From Oxytricha trifallax (taxonomy: Eukaryota > Ciliophora > Spirotrichea > Sporadotrichida > Oxytrichidae): 64,000 bases of DNA. The DNA lies in contig ARYC01000140.1 in the NCBI GenBank assembly GCA_000711775.1, forward strand, positions 1-64,000, in the 5' to 3' direction. Positions 34,677 to 44,400 of this stretch are shown piece after piece. Numbering within the stretch: the stretch's first letter is position 1; each line of letters begins with the position of its first letter. The notes under the pieces are model-generated. The model saw nothing but the letters and a program-made list of their open reading frames with translations, made no database searches and was not told the origin of the DNA. The position numbers and the translations under genes were made by a program.

Positions 34677-36450
34677 TTCTAGAAGTTGACAAAGTCAAAA
34701 ATATTACTAAAAATTGGTTAGTTATATTTGTGGTTCAATTGAATTTAATGGTAACGGCAAGATTTATTTAATATAAAAGTCTGTAATTTTTAATTTTTTG
34801 AAGAAAAATGTTTTAATTTAAAATGACTTCAGTATTCATTTAAAATTAAAATTTTTATTAAGAGATAATTGAATGATTAATAATTAGAGGAATATCAATT
34901 AATTCAGTCTCGTAATCTTTGACTATCGATCATGATTTTAGTGCTTTAAGATATTATTACGCAAGCATATAATGATTGACTCCTCTAGGGAGTATAAATC
35001 AATCGTTTCTTGGGTAAAAAAATAGAAATAACTCAAACTCGATATTTACCCTTTAAATTTTCCATCTTAATTAAAGAAAATTTTTTGACAATTTAATTTA
35101 GCGTTGAATTAATAGATAAAAAGTTCAAGTCAAAGTTAATACCAAAGTCCCTTGAGTGTCTCCAATTTATGCAAAATATTTTAAATATCAGATTCATATT
35201 ATGCATATTTTATCTAATATCTTATTTATTTACTAAGAAAGTAATTTAGCGATCAAAAGTTTTTAACATTTTAGTAGATTTTAATAGATATCTTTGATAT
35301 CCTACTTTTTTATTTTTTATATTTTAAATTGATCATTACTAACTAATAATTGAATGTATACATGTCTATATTGTTTTGGTACTTGAACCCAAATATCATA
35401 AGATAATTACTTTAAATTCTTCATTGAATTTTATAATACACCGTATGATTTAGTTTTCTGTTATCACCATATTTTCTTGCATTCCCATATTTTAAGAAAT
35501 ATTTTTTAAATGATATTGGTATATTTCTTGTGGTTTTAATCATATTTTTATTGTAATATATACTCAGAATCAATATTTTTGAGTTAAAATTAATTCAGGA
35601 TGAAATTATTATTATAAAATAAATAGGATATTAAAGATTAGTAACTTTATGAAGGGACAATAACACCGTAAATTAAATTAATTAATAAAATTTGATATTT
35701 ATATGAGATTAGGAAATATTTTTATGTTTACATTCAACAAATATATAATATAATATAATAAAAACCAGACTTTCTGAAAATGACATTTGCTAAGATAAAG
35801 TTAGGTATAAATGAAACAAATAATATTTTATGTTTATAACCTAAATTCAATTTTTAGAAATAAAATTTCTTAATCATTTTATTAAAGCTATCAATTTATT
35901 TAAATCATTTTATTTTAATGATTAATATAATTAAATCTAAACATGATAAGAATATTTAATTTACGAATTAAAACTTGATTTTGTTTTTATTTTCAAAACA
36001 TTATGCCATAACTGAAGATAAAATAAAATATAATTTATATAATTCTTTAAAACACTCTTATTATAAAGTATTGTATTTATTCTTTTATAAATATATATAA
36101 TGCATTTAAAATTAATTATTTATTTATTCAGAAAATTTAAAATAATTTACTGAATATTATAAATTATTTTATTATACATTAGTTCGTAGTATATAATTAT
36201 AAATAAAGTTGGAATTAATAAAATAGTTATTTTTAATTCTCTTTTTATAATTTTAATTATTTTCAATCTAATCATTTTATTTATAATTATTTATATAATT
36301 TATATGAATTTTGTCTTACCACATATTTAATTATGCTTTAGATTTAAAAAAATTAAAGAATATTAAAATAAAATTAAATATTTTGACCATTTTTTTTTCA
36401 AATATTAATATTTTATTTACTTAATTAGATTTTAGCTTTCTAATATTAAA
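34677..36450. other. 1.8-kb AT-rich spacer between GPx genes 1 and 2
   Basis: More than 80% A+T, no supported gene on either strand. A short hairpin-prone stretch lies at about 34973-35006 (ACTCC/GGAGT stem inside TGATT/AATCA). This is the likely 3' region of GPx1 and 5' region of GPx2. Confidence 0.6.
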
Positions 36451-37733
36451 ATGGGAGGCCTAGTTGCCACACTTTGCTATAAGAAAGGCCGTGATTAAGA
36501 ACTATCAACTCCTTTCAAATCTCTCTTTGATATACCTGCTGTTGATATAAACGGGAATCAGATTCAAAAACTTGGGAATATTTTAGAATATAAAAGTTGC
36601 ATCTTAAATAATTTTAATATGTAACTTATTAAAATATGATTTAGAAATCATTAAAAAGTACAATTTATAATTACCCTCAACTATTTCTAATTAATTAAAA
36701 ATTAATAACTGAATCTTGGTTGTAAATGTAGCATCTAAGTGATAATAAACTCGAATGCTCTATAGTCAGCTGGTAAACCCCATAAACCAAAATGAGAAGT
36801 GAAGATTGGATTCAAGGAAAATTAGATCAAGAATTAATTATTATTGGGTAAAATCAATTTTACACACCTTGATTGGATTATTTTATAAGGAAAATTTATT
36901 GAGTCAATAGTTTTAATAATTACCCCAAAAGATTAATATTATTCTCCAATAATATTTAATTATTAATTTAGTTGTGCTTAACTCAAATCCTAGCTTTTTA
37001 ATTTAAAAATGGGGTTTTACAACTTCATGATGAGTATAGTGACAAAGGTTTTGAAATATTGGCATTCCCTTGCAATTAGTTTATGAGATAAGAACCTAGG
37101 AGCAATTAAGAAATAAAGGAGTATGTCATTAAGCGCTTTGGAGTATAATTTCCACTTTTTGAAAAATGCGATGTCAATGGACCTAATGCTCATGAAGTTT
37201 TCAAGTTTCTCAGGTACAATATGCCATAAATATTTATTGTCATAAAATTTAAATGAAAAAAAATAAGAGGAAAAGTATTTTTATCATAGATTGTAAGCTT
37301 ATTACAATTATAAAGTATTAATTCAAAGTCTAATTAGTATTCAATTAAAAAATCTACAGACATTAATTTATCAATTTATTTAATTAAAATTCAATAAAAA
37401 TAATTTTAAATTGGTTATTTATTAATTAAAAAACTTTGTTCTTAATTATTAATCTTTTTTATTTTCCACAATATATTTGAACTCAGCAATATTTACACTA
37501 ATTTTTATGATTAGTTTTTATCTCTAATTTAGAAATGGGCTTAATTATTTTAATTTATGATTAATTTTCATAAACCATAGCTAAATAAGAAAAATAAAAA
37601 AGGAGTTAAAGAAGTGCCCTGGAATTTCTCCAAGTTTCTAGTAAATAAATAAGGAAAAGTAGTAAAATTTTAGGATCCAAGAACCAGCATCTTCGAAATG
37701 AGAGACGATATTGAAAGATTGCTTCAAGAATGA
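36451..37733 (+). CDS. Selenocysteine-type glutathione peroxidase 2 (in-frame TGA)
   Basis: ATG 36451 (MGGLVATLC, possible N-myristoylation start) to TGA 37731-37733, three IESs. After removal: FDIPAVDINGNQIQKLG, LVVNVASK-TGA-QQTRMLYSQL, EILAFPCNQFMRQEP, FPLFEKCDVNGPNAHEVFKF and VPWNFSKFLVNKQG. The TGA at 36740-36742 is exactly the catalytic selenocysteine codon of the GPx family, and Gln, Trp and Asn of the tetrad are present, so it is read as Sec and not as a stop. The usual Gly after Sec is Gln. I could not identify a SECIS element by eye in the 3' region. Confidence 0.88.
36606..36717. other. IES, pointer ATCTT
   Basis: ATCTT occurs at 36601-36605 and 36713-36717. Excision gives LEYKSCIL/VVNVASK directly before the Sec codon. 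Confidence 0.87.
36775..37015. other. IES, pointer GGT
   Basis: GGT occurs at 36772-36774 and 37013-37015, in phase. Excision gives MLYSQLV/LQLHDEYSDKGFEIL. Confidence 0.8.
37229..37579. other. IES, pointer CCATA (351 bp)
   Basis: CCATA occurs at 37224-37228 and 37575-37579. Excision gives EVFKFLRYNMP/QLNKKNKKGVKEVPWNF. Confidence 0.85.
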
Positions 37734-38099
37734 TAATTATTCCTTAATAAAGAGCAATAATTATTATATATTAATCAGATTGTTTGAAGCATGATAAAAA
37801 TAAGATTCACATAGAAAAGTAAGATAAAAATAATGATGAGCTTGGATAAATATTGAAAATATTTAGTGATGGAGGATAAGTAAAAAAAAGATGCTTATTC
37901 TTTTATGTTATATTTTCAATATTTGCAAAAGTTTTTCATTAATAAATGAATCTCTGAATATATTCAAATGACATAATTTATGTTTAATTGATTAATTTAT
38001 TCAATTTACTTAATGAAGCAATTTTTTTACTGTGATTCTAAAATTAAGAATTTAGTTAATTGAAAATGAGATAATAAAGTTTAATTTAATTAATAATTT
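37734..38099. other. Spacer between GPx genes 2 and 3
   Basis: AT-rich, no gene. As the 3' region of a selenoprotein gene it should hold a SECIS element. A local hairpin (TAAATATT...AATATTTA, about 37844-37866) with ATGA and TGAT nearby is visible but too weak to call. Confidence 0.4.
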
Positions 38100-38979
38100 A
38101 TGGGCTGTACAGTGTCCAAAGTCCTTCATAAAACAGGCTTTGATGAAGGTATAACGACGAATTATGAGTCAATATTTTGAGGGTGTTGTTCCGGAATTTT
38201 ATAAATTTGCCTTAAATATTTTTTTCCTCTTCATATATAATTAATTAAACCACAACCTTTTATTTTATAAATCTTTTTAAATTTATGATTTTATAATTTA
38301 TCATTGAGAACATCAATTAAGTTATTTTAATTTTTTTAAAATAAATTATATAAAATTTGTGTTCCTAATTTGATGTTCCCACAACTGATATCGATGGAAA
38401 TCAAATTTAGAGACTCGGAGATCTAGTTAAAGACAAAAAATAGAGTTATTTTAAAATTTCATAAAATTTCTTGATTTATAATTAATGGTACTTTTGTTTT
38501 TTATTGAATGTCTAATGGTGATAAACGTTTCTTCAAAATGAGGTTTCACAGATGACTACTATACACAGCTAGTCAAAATGCACAATCAATACAAAGATCA
38601 GGGTTTCGAGATCCTCGCTTTCCCCTCCAATGAATTTTTCTCAACTGAGCCTGGTGACAGCAAGCAAATCAAATCCCTTGTAAGAAATTTCTACGAGGGA
38701 GAGTTTTTACTGTTTGAGAAATCTGAAGTCAATGGTTAAAACACAAATGAAGTATTTAAGTTTTGCAGATCAACATGCAAAGAACTATGTCCTTCTACTG
38801 GCAGTGGCAAAGTCAAATAAATCCCTTGGAATTTCTCTAAGTTCTTGGTAGATTCAGAGGGCAAAGTAGTCTCTTTTCATGGTTCAATGATAGCTCCTAT
38901 AAAGCTAACTCACTCTATTCAACAAAAATAATGGAGGGATTTTAGTGTACTGTAAGTTAAAATTATATTTGTTGATTGA
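38100..38979 (+). CDS. Selenocysteine-type glutathione peroxidase 3 (in-frame TGA)
   Basis: ATG 38100 (MGCTVSKVL, acylation-type start) to TGA 38977-38979, two IESs. After removal: FDVPTTDIDGNQIQRLGD, KKCLMVINVSSK-TGA-GFTDDYYTQL, GFEILAFPSNEFFSTEP, LLFEKSEVNGQNTNEVFKF and IPWNFSKFLVDSEGKVV. The TGA at 38539-38541 sits at the catalytic Sec position followed by GFT, the classic family sequence. The Gln of FPCNQF is replaced (FPSNEF), which could alter catalysis. Open frame continues normally after the TGA for over 140 codons. Confidence 0.9.
38178..38371. other. IES, pointer ATTT
   Basis: ATTT occurs at 38174-38177 and 38368-38371. Excision gives NYESIF/DVPTTDIDGNQ and removes an in-frame stop. 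Confidence 0.8.
38442..38509. other. IES, pointer AAT
   Basis: AAT occurs at 38439-38441 and 38507-38509. Excision gives LVKDKK/CLMVINVSSK. Confidence 0.8.
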
Positions 38980-39414
38980 AAACATGTTGACAGCCAGCGA
39001 ATGACAGAAATATAAACTTACATATTAATAGAAGAAGGACTAAATCAATAATCTTCTATATATAGCAAATACAAATAAAATATACAAAAATGAAATTCAT
39101 ATAGAAGAAATTCAAGACTGAAATTTTCAAAGCTGTTAATGACTGATAATATATAAATAAAAGAGATGATAATAATTTAGATAGATTTTGAGGCTTGAGA
39201 TTGAAAAATGCACGATTTTAAGTTAATTTATGACGCTATCTGAAATTTTATTTCACTTTTACTGACATTATCAGAGAATTTCTAACGCTTAATTTAATTA
39301 AACATGATTTCTAAAAATCAGAATTCCTGTAATTATTTATAATTTCGCAATTTATGTCTATATCACATAAAATTTAATTTTTTTATAGAATTAGTTCTTT
39401 AATTATTAGTATTT
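38980..39414. other. Convergent spacer
   Basis: Lies between the ends of GPx3 (plus) and the next minus-strand gene. AT-rich, no gene; the expected GPx3 3' UTR with any SECIS lies here, but none is recognised by eye. Confidence 0.5.
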
Positions 39415-40747
39415 TCATTATATTCCACTATTGTTAAGTTGACTATTGCTTAAAAATTATTTATAATAAACATATATTTATATAGATTAAGCATTTATTG
39501 ATATAAAATCCAATTCTTAAATATTATTAATTACACTGTAATCAGCTTGATATTCATAATTGACACTGCTTAGAGAGTCCTTTCTATTCGCTCCTGACAT
39601 AGTGGTAAGCATGATATTTTCAGTTTCGTCTTCTTTCATATACAATGGCTCAACTATTTTCTATTTGATGGTGGTTACTTGAATGTGCAAATCTGCGCTG
39701 TCGTTGAAATCTGAGAAATTACCACTGCTCTCTTTCCTTAATTCCACAATGCGATTTTTAATGGAGGAATTTTCAATGTCTAAGATCTTCTAGGTATTGA
39801 ATTTGTGGATTAATTCTTGGTGCTAGTCAAATGGAATTTTACTTGGAGATTCTTCAAGACTGTCGTCCAACTAAATGAGCTACCTTGCTTTTTGAGTGGC
39901 ATTACGGATTATAAAGGGTTGTTTCGTGATTGGGGTGTAGGTAGAATTTTACTGATTTAGAGGTATTTCAATAGAAACCAAGTCATTAAAATGATGTTTT
40001 AATAACAAATTTGATAATAAAATCATGAACAGGAGGTGAGTTTGCTTAATCCAACTCAATATCTATTTTGTTTGGCGTTTTCTAAGTGTTATACTAGGTA
40101 TCTAATCTGTTATTTCGAGAGGCTGTTTTTGTTACAATTAAAATCTCTTCTTCATCTATCTCTTAGATTAGTTAATTAACACTTCTTTTTGAGATAGTTT
40201 TTCTATGCTATTTTTTCTCCGACTTAGATTTGATGTTTAATTTTAATTCTTCCTTTAGTTTTAATGAGTTGCTGAAATTTTAAAGAATTAATCAATAATA
40301 TAAGAGATTTTTAAAAACTTTACTGTTTTATTATTTAAATTGAAAATTCTAATTTGATTCAATTATTTGATCTTTCATTGAGATACTCTTCTCAACTAGA
40401 TTATTGCTAGAGACAATCACAGTCTCTTCAAAACTATCATGTACACCTTTTTCATTTAGTATTACCTTTGATTTTTAAGCCTTATTTTTCCTAGCCTTAG
40501 TTGGATTCTATATCTTAGGCTTCTCATTGTAATTCAAAATCACTCTTTTTTATTACTACAAGGGCAAATGCACAGATTCATATTCGTTGTCTTTTTGAGA
40601 TCTTGGAGAATCATCTAGTTTAAATTGCTCAAATATGCCTGTAGGATTAGGGATAGTCAACTTCGTGTTACAATAAAAAAGGAAATATATAAAATATGAA
40701 ATTCTACATTTAATTAGCTATAGTTTGACTTTTTCTGTTATCGTCAT
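39415..40747 (-). CDS. Lys/Gln/Ser-rich protein, unknown
   Basis: ATG 40747 to TGA 39415-39417 with three IESs; the first begins two bases into the second codon's neighbourhood, so the first macronuclear-destined segment supplies little more than the start codon. Mature sequence includes MTIPNPTGIFEQFKLDDSPR, VILNYNEKPKIQNPTKARKN, KQHRKTISKRSVNQLIQEID, IRNATQKARQLIQLDDSLEE and IVELRKESSGNFSDFNDSAD. It is charged and mostly disordered in appearance; no domain recognised. Confidence 0.72.
39982..40054. other. IES, pointer TTGG (minus-strand gene)
   Basis: CCAA (TTGG on the coding strand) occurs at 39978-39981 and 40051-40054. Excision gives NKIDIEL/VSIEIPLNQQN. Confidence 0.65.
40271..40327. 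other. IES, pointer AAC (minus-strand gene)
   Basis: The pointer copies are 40268-40270 and 40325-40327, in phase. Excision gives QFKQQN/SLKLKEELKLN. Confidence 0.65.
40660..40746. other. IES, pointer TGAC overlapping the start codon
   Basis: TGAC on the coding strand occurs at 40743-40746 (inside ATGAC of the start) and at 40656-40659. Excision gives MTIPNPTGIFEQFK. Confidence 0.8.
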
Positions 40748-41028
40748 GATTTATGCTTTTCTGCTTGAAATTCAAAGTGTTCCTTGAATTTTCTTATTTC
40801 TATTATCAATTAATAAAAAATGAGATTGAATATGCGATTTTTATAATAAAGCAATTATTTTAAATTTGATTTAAAAATTGAAAGGTTATTAATATGTCGA
40901 TAATGAAATGAATACCCATTAATCTATAATTAACATTGATAATGAGAGGATATTAATGTATTGGTAATAAAGAGGAAAAACGATTGGAAATTATAAATTA
41001 TCGATATTATTCTATTTCTATTATTGTT

Positions 41029-41432
41029 GGAATACATTTGATTTTGGAAATAATTAAATTAATTAAAATCATTAAAATTAAATTAGTGTCATTTAAATTT
41101 CTGGAAACCTCGACATTATGGTACTTGTTTGATAGAGAATAAAAAATTAGCTGGACTTTACGATTGTCTGTACCCCTCTATCGCATCCTTGAAGCGAGAT
41201 AACACGACTTTAATTTTGGCATTAAGATCAACTAAACAAATCACCCAAAGTTATAGTCGAGTTATCTCGCTCCAGGAATGCGATAGAGGAGTACCGTCAA
41301 TAATAAAGTCCAGTTAATTCTTAATTCTCTATCAAATAAGTACCATTATGTCGAGGTTTCCAAAAGTTAAACTGCCATGGATTATAAATGTTTATTAATT
41401 TAATATATTTAATTATTTCCCAAATGTATTCC
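41029..41432. repeat. Foldback/MITE-like element, ~404 bp
   Basis: The outer ends GGAATACATTTG and CAAATGTATTCC are inverted. Further inside, longer stretches pair, for example GGAAACCTCGACATTATGGTAC with its reverse complement, GATAGAGAAT..., and CCTCTATCGCATCC with GGAATGCGATAGAGG. Together they form imperfect inverted arms of roughly 190 bp around a small core. There is no coding capacity and no clear target-site duplication. It lies just beyond the Merlin-like insertion, at the 3' side of the coiled-coil gene. Confidence 0.78.
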
Positions 41433-41489
41433 TATTAATTATTAGATTAAGATACAAAACCCAATGAAATAATTGATTAAATCCTATGA

Positions 41490-44400
41490 ACAAACTAACC
41501 CTTTATTTCATTATATCAATATGCGTTTGAATTTTACTACCATTTTTAGAAATTTCAGTGTTTTACTACTATTGAACTTGATTTTTCTTGATTTTATTAA
41601 TTTTTTTGGGGGTTCTAAGTCGGTACCACTCAATTTTTGAAATCCTAAGTCGGTACCATATGAAAATTATTTTTTTACCCCAAAATCCTAAGTCGGTACC
41701 AGAAGAAAAATTTTTTTTTCTCCACATTCAATAAACTAATATTTATTTTTAATTTTAAATTAAATTAATTTTTATATTAAGAACATTTTTTAATTTGATT
41801 AAATAAAGAATTTTAATTTAACTAAATAAAAGACATCAAGATATTGTAAATTCCGCTGATCAAATTATTGATTTTTTACAATTTAATAAGGATATAAAAA
41901 ATGTTATTAAAGCACTTTAAAATATTGGGATTCTTAAAAGAAGTGTGTAATGCAGTGAATATTGACTGGATATGAAACTATTATCAAGAAACGACACACC
42001 TGACGAACTTTTATACCAATGCTAAAGATCTTGCAGGAGGAAAAAAATTAATTCAGTATATGTTTTTATTTGACAAGCGTTAAAAACAGCCAAGTTTAAT
42101 TTGGTATTTATTTGTATTTCACTACTTTGCAATTGGATATAGTTCAGCTTTTACTAAGAATAATTTAAACTAGGATGTAATACAATAAATAGCAAAACAA
42201 ATAGAAATTTTTCACATTTAAAATGAAGAATAAATTCTTAATGGAGATATTGAAGTGGACGAAAGGTTATTTTCTCATGGAAAATTCCTTTATAATCAAA
42301 ACCCCAAAACCCCTTAGTGAGGTTTATAAGTGCTTTGATTTGTAGGGTATAGTTGGGGTCTTATTGGGGTTAGTAGAGAAATTAGGCCAATTTTCAAAAT
42401 GAGAAATAGAAATTAGCGAAATCTAGGGTCTATTTATGATGAGTAATATTTAGATTTACTGCTTAAGCTTCGGTATGGTACAAGTTTTAATATAGACTAA
42501 GTCAAACCAGTGTTGAATTATACAGCCATAGCAAGACTCCTACACAAGAGTGCCCCAACCGTTAGGTATTATTGCTTGTTAGCTGTTTAACATTATAACT
42601 CAGGCTCTTGAAAACATCCTGCAAGAAAATAAAAGTTCTCACAGGTCCATATTGACTATCTCTGTGACTCTAAGACATTAAAGTATTGGGCTCACTTTCC
42701 TCTTGACTAACGAGCTGTCATGTTTCATCGCAAGTTACCAGACATGCGTATCTCTCCTTAGACTATAGCCAATATTTATAGACGAAATGGTATTACTTTC
42801 AAGACTGTCAACAGAGTTAAGAGAGTGATTGATTTTACAGTGCCATTTTATAGCAATAATTTAAACTATATATATGATTAAATGCAGAGAGCTATTGATA
42901 ATAACATCAAGTTCATACATGCAGATGAAGCTGTGTTTACGTTCAACACTTTTATTAATAAGTCAAGGTACAAGAAGTATGATAACATAGAAGTTTATGA
43001 CTAAAAAGTAAAGGTAGTCACTCATGCAATTTTAGCTGGTATAAGTGAAGATTCAGGCTTAGAGAGTTATGTGATTCACCCTCGCTCTATTAAGCGAGAG
43101 TAGTATATAGAGTTCCTACATAAGCTCAGAGAGAAGTATAGCAACCAAGAGATCATCCTGTTTGTTGATAACCTATCAGTTCATAAGACTAAGGAGTCTA
43201 AGAAAGCTTATGAAGAGTTAAACATAACTCCTGTATACAACGTTCCTTACAGCCCTTAATTTAATGGAATAGAATTCTACTGGAGTTAAATAAAGACTCA
43301 CTACAAGAAGCTTCTGCTGTATCATCTTATGCATGACTTGCCCATCGATACAGTAGACTTGATTCAAAGCAGCTGTAAGAGAGTGAGCGTAGATAAGACA
43401 ACAATTTGTGCGAGAAAGGGAAGAATGAATGTTTATAAATAAGTTTTAGATTTAAACGAATGAATATATTCACATATTAAACTGGCCCATAAATGGGTTT
43501 GGCTTCTCTTTCTTCTCCTCTTCTTATGGCTTGCTTGGGCCCATATTTCTTCTCTTTGTGCCAGCTCCTGCATCTATGTTCATTTCATCTGGCTTTTAAA
43601 CATCTTTATAAAGTCTCTTGCTCACTTCATGAATTTTTTGTGACTTTCTCTCTCTATGAACCTTAGCATGCTCTTTCATAAGATATATACCAGTGCCTGA
43701 TTTTCCTACAAAGTTATATGTCAAAGCTTACTTGAAAGATAAGGATGCTTCTTAAGTTCCTCTAGCCAAGCTGAGCTTATTAGAATGCCTTGCTTCTTCT
43801 AGTCTTCAGGAGAAATAGAATATCGTTTCTTATGTGCTTCTTCAATAATTTCTCTGAGATAATCCTCTTTTATTGTACCAAGAACACCAAAGAAGAAGTT
43901 CCTCTCTGGGAGTTTATTAGAGAGTTGTTTCTTGGTAGGAAGGTAAACTACCACTTCCTCATCTTACATGGCATCCTCATAAAGATTAGTGACTGAAATC
44001 TCAGGGTAGTTGGGAATTTCGATTAGTTTAATCTCTTTATTTTTAAAAGCTTTCTTCTCCTCACAAAGTATTGCTTTCAAGAATGAAATTTTGGTACCTT
44101 CCATCGTGGGAAGGAATAAACCAACTGTATAATATGTTAATAATCATCAAGTTATCTTACCATGTAAAGTTAGGTATCGATAGAGATCTTCCTTACTTCT
44201 GAATCTTGATATCATTTCTTGAGCCTCGACTCTTTTCATTTGATCATTGAGTGATTCCATCTTTGTTCCTCTCCCTATTAATGAATTTCAAATTATAACT
44301 TATAGACTTCTGGATCCTTTTGTTTAAAATCTTACTATTAAATATGGGCATCTTATAGGAGGTCAACCCTGCAAAGATACGTGGAGAAAGTTTGCAGAAG

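Noticed and set aside
34973-35006. Hairpin suggestive of a small RNA or tRNA
   Set aside because: The stem is short, with no tRNA box sequences or cloverleaf; not enough to call an RNA gene.
37832-37880. SECIS candidate after GPx2
   Set aside because: ATGA and TGAT flank a hairpin, but the helix is too short and the apical AA and quartet spacing do not fit by eye.
41129-41317. 62-codon plus-strand frame
   Set aside because: It lies entirely in the foldback element and simply reflects its inverted arms.
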